NCBI RefSeq assembly: GCF_947507565.1 | Contig: NC_089175.1 | Coordinates: 5,941,733-6,005,732 of the forward strand | Direction: 5' to 3' | Origin: Oscarella lobularis | Lineage: Eukaryota; Porifera; Homoscleromorpha; Homosclerophorida; Oscarellidae | DNA: 64,000 nucleotides | Shown here: positions 1 through 10,800 of the stretch, piece after piece | Layout of the letters: every line of letters starts with the position of its first letter | How positions within the stretch are numbered: position 1 is the stretch's first letter | Position numbers and translations under genes: made by a program | Notes under the pieces: model-generated | Seen by the model: only the letters and a program-made list of their open reading frames with translations | What the model was told of the DNA's origin: nothing | The model's database searches: none

Positions 1-548
1 CAAACGGCTTCCATCACTGCACGCAAACCAAACTGTCGCGTTCTCCCCGACTTCAACGACGCTGTTATCATTTCTTTTAAACCGCGCAGTGCCATTCTTC
101 AGATTTCGAATATATTCGCAGTCGACCCCTGAAGCGCAGTAGTTGGGCTAACTTCCAGTGAAAATATTAGATAGTGCAGGCTAACCTTCTTTGCAAAAGG
201 AATAGTCAATCGACCAACTTGCGTTTCCTTCGCACACGACCGACGATCCTCTAAGAACGTAACCGCGGTTGCACAAAAGCTTGACAGCTGCATCGTTCAC
301 AGCCGTATCGTTTGGAGAAATGACGTCGCTTTGAATTGACGGGTTGCAGTCGACTGTCACTAGTAACATCAATGCTATTGAAGGCAAAAGGTCGTGCACT
401 GAGCATACAGCGACTGAAGTCACTTGAGCTCGAGTAGACACTGGCAACGTTGAAGAGAAAGAAAAGAAGCCTGAGGGGGAGAAAAAACGTTTTGTGATGC
501 TACGCCGCCAAACAGAACTTACTCTAAAATCCTGCAGAGTGACTCCAT
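1..548 (-). CDS. Unit 0: 5' end of an SRCR/CCP-7TM-tyrosine kinase receptor gene (cut by window start)
   Basis: Only the first exons lie in the window. Exon 1 is 523-548, exon 2 is 409-470, exon 3 (CCP1) is 186-359, and exon 4 (CCP2) runs from 128 off the left edge. Exons 1+2 splice into a hydrophobic signal peptide (core [13 protein letters not shown]). CCP1 shows the sushi pattern of spaced cysteines with a late Trp (GNASWS). The ATG used by the sister genes is AGG here, but an in-frame ATG five codons upstream (546-548) can serve and is also present in copy B. The sequence is almost identical to the start of copy B, so it is probably a recent duplicate. Its 7TM and kinase parts, expected to the left, cannot be seen. 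Confidence 0.75.
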
Positions 549-1691
549 CATTGGAACGTCACAGTAAAGAAGACTTCCTGCACACCGGTCGGCAAACTGA
601 ACGACTCTCAGTTCACTTAGGCTGTTTATGTATATGTTGGTTCCAAATCAGGAAGTGGAACTGAAACTGAGACTAACTTCCAGCTTCCAGGGTTATTTCT
701 GTCATTTGTCCATCTGTTCATTCTTGTGCACGTATCTCTTTGGCTTTACGCTTATGACATTATATCCAGTAAATGTTTTGCGATCCTCGCATGACATCCA
801 CATCGCTGCTAATTGTTCTAGTCTATCTAATTTTATGACTAGTTAGTCGAGATGCCGATATAGGCATTGACAAAGAAGTGAGTCAATCAATATATACCCT
901 TCTCTTTCGTGTCGCTATTCCTGCTTCATCGTTTCGGAAGCAGGCCTTCATCTAAAGTTAATGAAAATTGGAAAATGAGGCTAGATCTTTGACTCTCGTT
1001 TGTGTACATATATTATAGTATGATTTTCTAATGGTTGGAGCAGCTCACGTAATGGCTAAGGGTTCAATGTTAACAAATAAAACTGAGAGATCAAATTTAA
1101 TAAGTCCGAGGGTTCAATTTTAATAAATCTGAAAGCTCAATTTTAATTAATAAAGGTGAGAGCTCAGTTGTAATACATCTGAAGGCTCAATTGTAACAAA
1201 TCTAAAGGCTCAAATTTATTCAATTTGAATTTATTTAATCTGAGGGCTCAATTTTAATAAATTTGAGGGCTCAACAAGGAAATTCAGCGGTAAATAAGCC
1301 ATTCACAAGGAAATTCAGTGTGGTCTAGCCCATGCGAATTTCAAATCTACATACCGTACGAAATCTTGCAAGAGTACTCTCGTTGAGCTCCTTGTAACCT
1401 TCCTTCATGGAGTTCGATGTCGAATCGCGCGGACGAGCTGGAGGATTATATCGCTGCGAGTTCCAGCGCGCTCTTCGTTTTCTCGGAAAGGAGGGATTGG
1501 ATTGCATCCAAGCCTTCGACGCGAAGTAGGAGCTCCACAAGATTCGATTCAACGCCACTCGTACTTTGCGACATGACATCAGCGCGCGTTAGGTATAAAC
1601 ATTTACTGTATTCAACTACTGTATTCAAGTGTCAACAGATCACAGACCGTAAAGAGTACTAAAACAAGAACACACTAATACGAGAGTGCAT
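549..1691. other. Spacer between unit 0 and gene A
   Basis: No intact gene is seen. 600-850 resembles the upstream DNA of copy B and, more distantly, the region upstream of USP38 (the stretch with ttacgcttat and aaatgttttgc). 1056-1275 is an AT-rich tandem repeat. 1325-1640 is homologous to 13565-13800 beside gene C and may hold a decayed exon. Its minus-strand reading contains LVELLLRVEGLDAIQSLL, a helical segment I cannot assign; a BAG-like helix is only a guess. Confidence 0.5.
1056..1275. repeat. AT-rich degenerate tandem repeat
   Basis: About eight imperfect units of 25-30 bp built on the phrase gggctcaattttaataaat (variants gaaggctcaattgtaacaaa, gagagctcagttgtaatac). Unit length varies and one unit is expanded by an extra AT-rich stretch. 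It is non-coding, and no similar block is seen in the other spacers. Confidence 0.7.
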
Positions 1692-4600
1692 CTAACATTC
1701 AACTGATTCCAGGCCCAAGGTAAACATGGCGCCAAAATTTTTACTGGCCAGATCTGATGCTCGGTTGTCCTTTGGCTTTCTATCTTCACTCTTTGAAAGC
1801 AGCTGAGGCACTGCCACAGTCACTTCCTTGGCAACAGACATATTCCAATGCGAGTGCGGGTCAACAAAGCCTGCACTTGGCTTTACATAATTCCTCAACT
1901 CGGTCAGATACTCTTCAAAACATTGAACAATTTTTGAAAAAGATAGACGCTGATGAGGTTTGCCTGCCCAGCACAGACGCATAATATCATACCTGCAAAG
2001 CAAGTGAAAAATAGAAAAAAAGACAAGTCGTGGAGTCTTACACATCTAACGGACATTCATTTGGTTTTTCTAGACGCTGGCCTGACATGACGAAAGCAGC
2101 TACTTCGTGGTTCGAAACACCTGGATACGGCATCATTCCAAGAGTCATCACCTCCCACAAAGTGATTCCGAATGCCCACTTCAATTTAAAAGCAATTAAT
2201 TAAACAATAAATCATGATTTTAGATGCTACGTACCACATCCGATTTGGTCGTAAAGACGAACTCAAGAAGACATTCAGGCGCCATCCATCGAACAGGAAG
2301 CTGTCCGCCTTCGCCTGTGCGATAGTAGTCCTTCCCTGCCTTCATTACTCTCGATAGACCAAAGTCACCAACTTTGACTTCCAAATCCCAGCTCACCCTT
2401 TATGAAATAAGGCAATTACAATTATTTTAAAAAAAGTTCGAGTTGATCTGTACATGCAATTCCTTGCTGCCAAATCTCGATGAACAACTCCTTTATTAGA
2501 AATGTATTCCATTCCTTTAGCAATATGCAACGAAAATTTGACGAGCTGCTCCAAGGGAACTTTCATCATCTACAAAATCATACATATACCGTTCATTGAG
2601 GTCTAATTAGAAAAGAGCGCCTCAAAACCTGTAGTGGATTATCGTCCCTCAGCGATAGCAATGATCCTCGTGGTCGGCGTTTGCGAAGGTACGCTTTCAG
2701 ATCGCCTAGTTCCATGTAGGGTAGAATGATGAGTGGAAATCGATGATAGGGGCTGGATGGATCGTCAGACCAACAGATACCAAGAAGCTTCATCACGTTG
2801 GGATGGTCAAATTGACGCATTTGCAGGCCTTCACGAACGAAATTGTTTACTTCCCACCGATTCATCACATCTGGAACAGGTAATATATGTGCCAGCAGTA
2901 CGTTAGTACATATAAAATGTACCTTACCTAACACTGATTTCATTGCAACATCGGCATCTTTAAGCTTGCCTTTGAAAACTGCTCCAAAATTTCCTTTGAA
3001 AACCATTATAAATTAATTGTTAACTAAGAAAGAACTAAACTGCTAACCGCGACCAATCTGTTCTTCTTTATGGATTTGTGACGGCGAAATGACCACGGTG
3101 TTGATTTCCTTCACAATATCTTCGTCCCAGTAGTCGACTTTGGGGTTCATTTCAACGTCAAAGTCAGGTTTGCGCTCAAAATCTAAATGACAGTTAAAAA
3201 TATTACAAGTCCAAATGTATCATTCTTTATACCTGCTGACTCCTTCCTGCGTGCTAAGGCTCCTCTTGCCATGAAGGTAAACACATGGAGAGTCAGAAAG
3301 GCAGGAAAGGTAGCAATAATCACCAGGAAGTGGACCACTGTGCTGCAGTCCTTTGCCCACAGAAAGCTACATAACGATGCAACATACAATGCAGCAAAAA
3401 GTGATGCCGTTAGACACTCAATAACCGATCTGTTCTTCAGTCGACTTTCAAGTCCTCTGCAATACGTTATCCAAGTAACAACAGCAATTCCCATAGCAAG
3501 TGCTGCATTGAGGAAGTATGAAGAGACAAGTAGAGGACGGGTGCGAGCGTCCTTGCAATGATCCTCGGACTCTTTCCCATCCGGAACCAAAACGAAACAT
3601 GACATAGCAGCTATTGAGATTTCCAAAATCACAATGACGGCAGTGATAGCAAGTTTAATCGGTGGCCTGGAGAGAATTCGGCCGACGAGGTAAGCTACCG
3701 TTTCAACAAAGAACATCGCAAAACAGAGAACGGTGTATAGATTAATAACAAAATCTACCACCAAAGTCTTGCATTTGAAAGGAGAGAGAATGTTGACAGC
3801 AATAAGACTGCCAGCAAGCACGGACGCAGTTGAAAAAATGAAAAAGCAAATGACGAGTTGAGAAAAGATGCTTCGAATGCCAGAAACTCCTAAAGTGCCG
3901 ACGGCAACAGCGCCTGCTAGGAAGAGGAGAGCGAGAGCGACAATGGGAACAGCTAGTGCCGAAAAAGCAGCAGTGAACAAGCACTCTGCAAAACAAAAAG
4001 TAGGTTAGGAACACGGCATTTTAAAAATATAACAATGAACATGTGCTTTACGAGTGCAGAGTACTGTAAATCAGTTTGATAAAATTACGCACGAAAAACG
4101 TTTAGCTATGTACTAGTTGCACTCTCCTTGATTCCTGCCACTAGATGAGACATAGCTTACCGTTAGATTTCTTGCACACTGGCGGCGTATCAGACCATCG
4201 ACCGCTTTCCAAACACGCGATGTTTGACGGACCAACCAGGTTATATCCAACGTTACAAAAAAAGAACAACTGAGTCACTGTGACGTTTCTGAGAGTGACC
4301 GACTGAATCGTCAACGACATGTTGGCCGTAGCATTTATCATTGGGCATAGACCATCTAAATAGATTTCACTCGCACGTGCAAATGACATTCTGATGCGCT
4401 TCACCTTCACAAATCAATGCAACGTCTTCGCCGTGCCTACAAACTTCATTTCCCCGCGCGTAAATGCCTTTTTCCGAACGACATTGCGCAAGCACTTGTT
4501 CGGACCCATCGCAGCGTAGGTCATTAAGCAGAATCGAATGTTTTCCGTAACCGTAATCGTGAGCGCGCCCTGAGAACGCTTCGATAGCCCGTCCCAGTCC

Positions 4601-6614
4601 AAGTTGACGGCACACGACGTGAGCGTCTTGCAAATCCCATTCATCATCGCAGACTGGTCCCCATTCACCTTTGTAGAACACCTCTAGGCGTCCTTCGACC
4701 GACGTACACCCTTTAGTGATCAGTCGGATCGGAAACGGCCGATCTATAATAACCATGCATCTATCTAATCTTCCTAACTAACTTCCTACTGCACGTGCTC
4801 TTACCCAAACAGACGACTCCGGCCTCGTTTCCTTTATTGCACTTTGGTCTGTGCTCTCCTAAACCTCGATGCAAACAGTCTTGAAGATGAGTTTCAGTAC
4901 CGGAGCATTGTAGATCATCGAGTACTACTGGAAAAGTCCCGCGTCCAAAGTACGAACCTAATTTGAAATTTGCAGGAAACGTTGAAAAGAGTTGCCGACA
5001 AACGACGAACGCGTCTTCCATGTCAAAGCCTTCGTCGCAAACTGTTCCCCATGACCCATTATAATGCACTTCAATTCGACCTTCGTATTTGGAGTCTCCG
5101 TCCGCCAGACGAAGATCTAAAGAATGAGCAACCGCATAACTAAATGTACATTCGGGTTTATTCATTGATTAGACTTCAACTGACGTCTACGGTGTTTAGC
5201 TGAGCTACTAGTAACCTTTTCAACTCTGTACTTAAATCTTTGACGTACACGTCTTTTAAGAGTGACATCAAAGGCTGCATTGTATATTAATTAAGGCGCC
5301 TTAGGCCATGACTATCATTTTAACTCAGGCTAACTATAGCGCAAAACAGACGCCTTACCTGAACAAATCGGGACGGTTCCTGACCAGCTTCCATTCTCGA
5401 GACAGGTTATGGAAGACTGGCCAATAAGCTCAAGTTGTCCGCCGCACTCGAAGTATAGCGTTTGAAAGGCAACGGATTCCGAGTCGGAAGTATATTTCTC
5501 CCTGCGGCCATCGGACGACGTCCATGCATATCCATCTGGTGGAGGCGTAATAGGATTACACTGAATCTCTAGAAAAGAAAGCCGCAAAGGACAGTAAAAT
5601 ATTTGGAAGGAAGTTAGAAGAAATCCGACCTTTGCAAGACGGGAGGTCGCTCGACCACCTGCCTGACAAGCAGACAAGACTCGCTGTGCCATTGACGACA
5701 TATCCTTCTTTGCATGAAAATTTCACTTCGGTCCCATTGGTAGTTTTATTTGTGGATATAGCCCCGCGTGCTGGTATTCTTCTACCCAGCGATTCGCATG
5801 AGATGGAAGTGCCTGTGACCGTGCCATCGATGACGTAGAGACACAAAAAAAAACATACGGATGCTACGATACCAGAACAAATTGAAAAGGGCTTCTCCTG
5901 CAACTCCTCTCCCGAACTAATCTCGTTAGGCGAGAAGCCGAGGAAGCGACAGGACGTAAGACCTAAGGAGATACGAAAACTCTTCATATGAAGTTCTGCT
6001 TTTCTTTTATTGGACTCGTCGTTTACTTTCGCAGTCTGGTGACGATTTGCCCCAGGTGCCGTCTGGTAGGCACCTAATGGATTCGACGCCCACCGAACGT
6101 CTTCCGTCGCTGCACGAAAAGCGAACTGTTGCGTTCTCTCCGACTTCCACGGCGACGCTGCTAGCATTTCTCCCAAGTCCCACGGTGTCATTCTTCAGAT
6201 CTCGAACACGTTCACAGTCGATCCCTGCGGCGCGGGAATTTGGCTAACTTCCAGTGAACTATTTCGAGAGTGAAGCAGAACCTTCTCCGCATTGGGAATG
6301 TCCAATTGACCAGCTTGCGTTTCCCTCACACACGACCGACGCCCCTCTTAGAAAGTAGTCGCCGTCGCACAAAAGATTGACCACTGCATTCACAGCCGTT
6401 TCGTTGTCGCTTTTAATTGACGGACTGCAGTCAATTGTCACTAGTAAACGATAATGCTTATAATAGGCAGAGGGTCGTGCATTCAACATACGGCGACTGA
6501 AGTCGGTGAACTCGGAGTAGACAACGTTGAAGAGGAAGAAAAGAAGCCTAAGGAAAACATGCTACGAGATGCCGCGTCGCTATGCCCGCCAAACAGAACT
6601 TACTTTAGAAGCAT
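1692..6614 (-). CDS. Gene A: SRCR/CCP - seven-helix - tyrosine kinase receptor
   Basis: Eighteen exons join in frame to about 1,221 aa: 6604-6614, 6492-6547, 6282-6440, 6027-6224, 5873-5962, 5630-5812, 5359-5568, 4805-5116, 4405-4743, 4161-4355, 3233-3985, 3048-3182, 2928-2993, 2629-2870, 2454-2569, 2235-2397, 2042-2178, 1692-1992. Order: signal peptide, CCP1, CCP2, eroded CCP3 (30 codons instead of 59), CCP4, CCP5, SRCR1, SRCR2, CCP6, 7TM exon, juxtamembrane exon, kinase. Kinase landmarks: [12 protein letters not shown] loop, VAMK lysine, REG glutamate in helix [17 protein letters not shown], paired activation-loop tyrosines, MAPE. All introns are short with GT-AG ends. No stop or frameshift was found, so this copy looks functional. 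The ligand is unknown; by topology it is a plasma-membrane receptor with a cytoplasmic kinase. Confidence 0.87.
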
Positions 6615-7218
6615 GCTGAGTTATACTGTACCAGAATACAGACTACGTAACTCCACAGTGAAGACCTCACGCACACCGGTCACGAAGCTGAATGACTTTG
6701 AGTTTAGCTAGGCTGTCTAGATATAGTCTCGATATCACACGCTGGGGGAGGAAGGGTCTGGTGACCTCTGTAGGAAGGATGACGTCACCTGATGATAGCT
6801 TCCTTTCATCATGGATGCTAGAACACCAGGGCGTGCGCGGGCGACGATAAAGAATTATGAGTGCACTAAAACGAAAACAGAGTCATTATGAATTATTTGT
6901 AAAATCATTATGAATTAATTGTTAACTAAATAGCCCACCGCGAGAAATCTGTTCTTATTTTTGACGGCGAAATGACTACGGTATTGACTTTACGATATCT
7001 TCGTCCCAGTAGTCGACTGACGTCAAAGTCCGCTTTGCGCTCGAAATCTAAATGACAGTTGGAAAAATATTGTACGAGCCAATTTATCATTCAGTCCACG
7101 ATCTTGAATTGTTTCTAATTCTGACTCTAATCTTTCTTCATCTACGACGTAAATCACTTGTGTAAGACACCGGATTTAGCTGGGAGTTTGTATACAGTAC
7201 TATGTAGCTACATACGAG
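6615..7218. other. Spacer A/B, promoter side of gene A
   Basis: Upstream DNA of gene A. The start ATG is preceded by a TATA-like run (acagtataactcagc on the minus strand). The 6770-6860 stretch includes a TGACGTCA (CRE-like) octamer near 6780. From about 6905 the sequence becomes a decayed receptor exon (listed separately). Confidence 0.4.
6905..7075 (-). pseudogene. Relic of receptor exon 12 (juxtamembrane exon) with flanking introns
   Basis: The minus strand resembles the juxtamembrane exon of the array genes (the region coding [15 protein letters not shown] and the ISPSQI segment) and keeps the intron flanks. Small deletions break the frame: part of the EMNP segment and of the EEQIGR end are lost. 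No neighbouring 7TM or kinase exon adjoins it, so it is a leftover of a lost or rearranged copy. A sister relic lies at 35190-35420. Confidence 0.75.
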
Positions 7219-7860
7219 AGAGTAACCATTTCTAAGTGTCGTAGACGACTGCCTGTTGGTCGACGGGAATACTACTCTCGTAAGAGATGCTTCTACGAGC
7301 CACTAAAGGACGAACAAAGGGATCTGAACCGTCTGTCACAGCGGCGACCGTATTTTCGTGCGTTTGAGCGATTCTCGCTCGTCGTTTCGTACGTTGTGTA
7401 CTCAAGGACTTCGCTTACAGTCAGATAAATGCCGCAGATTGCCGCAGAACGTTCGCTTAGTGTAGGCGATTCCCGTTCGGCAGCCATCTTGCTTCAGATT
7501 CGCTGACCATGCAACTTACGTCACGACGAGCATGCATACGTTCGTTCTTTCGCGTCGAATAGCGACCGAACGATTCTAGAATAACTCCGCGGCCTAGAAG
7601 GTGCTTTTTGCTTGTAGAAAGAGGCAACATCCTTGCAGTCAATGATGTCATACAATGACGTCACGGCCCTAATACTGTAGTGTCAGTCTTTTCGCGTATA
7701 GAAACCGAATTGCGACGAAATATCGATAGAAGAACCATATTTACAGTCTATTTGCATTGGTTTGCAATTCGAAACAGCGCGCGTTTTTGTACTGTAAAGC
7801 TGCGATAGAAACGAGGCCCCGCCCCTGAGGGTATAAATATGGTTGACTGTCAGATCACTC
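7219..7860. repeat. Spacer repeat R, copy 1
   Basis: First of three near-identical spacer blocks (others at 26757-27420 and 35549-36163), each lying just beyond the 3' end of a receptor gene. On the minus strand copies 2 and 3 keep a 122-codon open frame starting MTSLNARMLPLSTSKKH. In this copy the frame is broken by small changes. I do not recognise the product. On the plus strand the block holds an octamer, a GC box and a TATA box in promoter order. Confidence 0.75.
7656..7839 (+). promoter_or_regulatory. Possible RNA polymerase II promoter inside repeat R copy 1
   Basis: Plus-strand order: CRE TGACGTCA (7656-7663), octamer ATTTGCAT (7750-7757) followed by ATTGG, GC box CCCCGCCCC (7817-7825), TATA box TATAAATA (7832-7839). 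An initiator-like TCACTCT lies about 25 bases further on. Transcription from here would run antisense into the 3' end of gene B. The motifs are visible; activity is inference. Confidence 0.4.
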
Positions 7861-7877
7861 TACGTACTAAAACAGAG

Positions 7878-10800
7878 TCAACATTCCAAGACATCAATTT
7901 CACCATCGCCCAATGCAAACATGGCACTAATCTTTTCCACGTTAATGCTTCTACTGGCTGGATTTGATGCTTGTTTGCCACTTGAATTTCTGCCCTTTTG
8001 CTTTTCATCGTCACTCCTTGAAAGAAGCTGAGGCAGTGCCACGGTCATTTCCTTGGCAGCAGACAGATTCCAATGCGAGTACGGGTCAACAAAGCCGGAA
8101 ATTGGCTTTACATAATTCATCAACTCTGTCAGATACTCTTCAAAGCGTTGAACAATTTTTGAAAAAGATAGACGCTCATCGGAATCGCCTGCCCAGCACA
8201 GACGCATAATATCGTACCTGCAAAGCAATTGAAAAATAGAAAAAAAGACAAGTCGTGGAGTCTTACACTTCTAATGGACATTCATTTGGTTTCTCTAGAC
8301 GCTGGCCTGACATGACAAAAGCAGATACTTCCTGGTTCGAAACACCTAGATACGGCATCATTCCAAGAGTCATCACCTCCCACAAAGTGATTCCGAATGC
8401 CCACTACAATTTAAACGTTATTAGTATAACAAATAAATCACGACCTCGAGATATTACCACATCCGATTTGGTCGTAAAGACAAAGTCGAGGAGGCACTCA
8501 GGTGCCATCCATCGAACGGGAAGCTGGCCGCCTTGGCCTGTGCGATAGTAATCCTTCCCTGCCTTCAGTGCTCTTGACAAACCGAAGTCGCCAACTTTGA
8601 CTTCCAAATCCCAGCTCACCCTTTATGAAATAAGGCAATTATAATAATTTTTTTAAAATTCGAGTTGATCTGTACATGCAATTCCTTGCCGCCAAATCTC
8701 GATGAACAACTCCATTATGAGAAATGTATTCCATTCCTTTAGCAATGTGCAACGAAAATTTGACCAGCTGCTCGAAGAGACCTTTCCTCATTTCGTTTCT
8801 CGGCGATGCCACTGACCCACCCCGTCTTGGTCGGCGCTTGCGAAGATACGCTTTGAGATCGCCTAGTTCCATGTAGGGTAGAACGATGAGTGGAGATCGA
8901 TGATAGGAGCTGGAAGGATCGTCAGACCAACATATACCAAAAAGCTTCATCCCGTTGGGATGGTCAAATTGACGCATTTGCAGGCCTTCACGAACAAAGT
9001 CGTTTACTTCCTTTCGATTCATCTCATCTGGACACAGGTACTAGATGTACCAGCAGTAAGTAGGAAAAATAATGTTTACCTAGCACTGATTTTATCGCAA
9101 CATCTACACCTTCTAGCTTGCCTTTGAAAACAGCTCCAAAATTACCTTTAAAAACAATTAGAAATTATTTTTCACTAAGGAATAACTAACTGCTGACCGC
9201 GACCAATTTGTTCTTCTTTTTGGATCAGTGACGGCAAAATGACCACGGTATTGATTTCCTTTACCATATCTTCGTCCCAGTAGTCGACTGTGGGGTTCAT
9301 TTCAACAACGTCAAAGTAAACATTGTAATCTAATTAACAGTTGAAAAATATTGCAAGCGCCAATTTTCATACCTGCTAACTCCTTCCTGCGTGCTAACGC
9401 TCCTCTTGCCACGAAGGTAAACACATGAAGCGTCAGAAATGCTGGTAATGTAGCAATAATCACCAGGAACCAGGCCCCTATACTACAGTCCTTTGCCCAC
9501 AGAAAGCTGCATAAGGATGCAATATAAAACGCAGCAATAAGTGATGCCGTTAAACATTCAATGACCGATCTGTTCTTCAGTCGACTGTCAAGTCCTCCGC
9601 AATACGTTATCCATGTAACAACAGCAATTCCCATAGGAAGTGCAGCATTAAGGCAGTATGAGGAGACAAGTAGAGGATGGGTGCGAGCGTCCTTGCAATG
9701 ATCATCGGGATCTTTCTCGCCAATATCCGGAACTAAAATGAAACATGACATAGCCGCTATTGAAATTTCCAGAATCACAATGACGGCATTGATAGCAAGT
9801 TTAACTGGTAGCCTGGAGAAAATTCGGCCGACGAGGTGAGATACCGTTTCAACAAACAACGGCGCGAAACAGAGAACGGTGCATAGGTTAATAACAAAAT
9901 CTACCACCAAAGTCTTGCATTTGAAAGGAGAGAGAATGTTGACAGCAATAAGAACGCCAGCAAGGACAGATGCAGCCGATGAAATACATAAAGAAATGAC
10001 GAGTGGAGAAAAGTTGCTTCGAATGTAAGAAACTCCCAAAGTGCGGGCGGCAACAACGCATAAAATGAGAAGAAGAGATAAAGCGACGATGGGAACAGCT
10101 AGTGTCGGAAAAGCAACAGTCGATGAGCACTCTACAAAACAAAAAATAGGTTATTAACAAAATTTATGCAAATATTACGAGTGCGAAAATTTAAAGAGAC
10201 AAGCACCATACGTAGTATATAGGTTTGACAGACGCACTGTACTAGTCTAGCTCTGGTTGCACTCTCTCTGATTCATGCCACTAAATGACGTCACTTACGC
10301 GAGGACAGGACGACGCTAGATTTCTTGCAGAGTGGCGGCTTATCAGACCATCGACCGCTTTCCAAACACGTGACGTTTGACGAACCAATCAAGTTATACC
10401 CATCATCACAAGAAAAGACCAACTGAGTCGCGGTAACGTTTCCGAGAGTTACGGACTGAATCGTCAACAACATATTGGCCGTCGCTTTGACAGTGGGACA
10501 TAGACCATCTGAATAGATTACAGTCACACATACTAATGACATTCTGATGCGCTTCACCTTCACAAATCAATGCAACGGTTTCTCTGTTACGACATCCGCG
10601 CCGGCGAAGACCATTATCAGAAAGACATTGCGCAAGCACTTGTTCGGATCCATTGCAGCGTAGCCTACTAAGCAGAATCAACTGCTCACCGGAACCGTAA
10701 TCGCGATTGAGCCCTGCGAACGCTTCGATAGCCCGTCCCAGTCCGAGCTGACGGCACACGACGTGAGCGTCTTGTAAATCCCAGTCGCCGTCGCACACTG

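Noticed and set aside
3187-3561. Long plus-strand open frames opposite the 7TM exons (also at 9-kb, 15-kb, 23-kb and later copies)
   Set aside because: They mirror the minus-strand 7TM exon, are rich in Lys/Arg/Thr, and have no domain or splice support.
5990-6191. Alternative-frame 60-200 codon readings across CCP2/CCP3 exons and introns
   Set aside because: They read through introns in the wrong frame and lack the sushi cysteine pattern that the spliced frame shows.
7921-8031. Plus-strand frame starting [14 protein letters not shown], which looks like a signal peptide downstream of a TATA box
   Set aside because: It is the reverse strand of the conserved kinase C-terminal tail. In copies A and C, where the tail is conserved, the plus-strand frame loses its hydrophobic character. 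Chance overlap is more likely than a gene.
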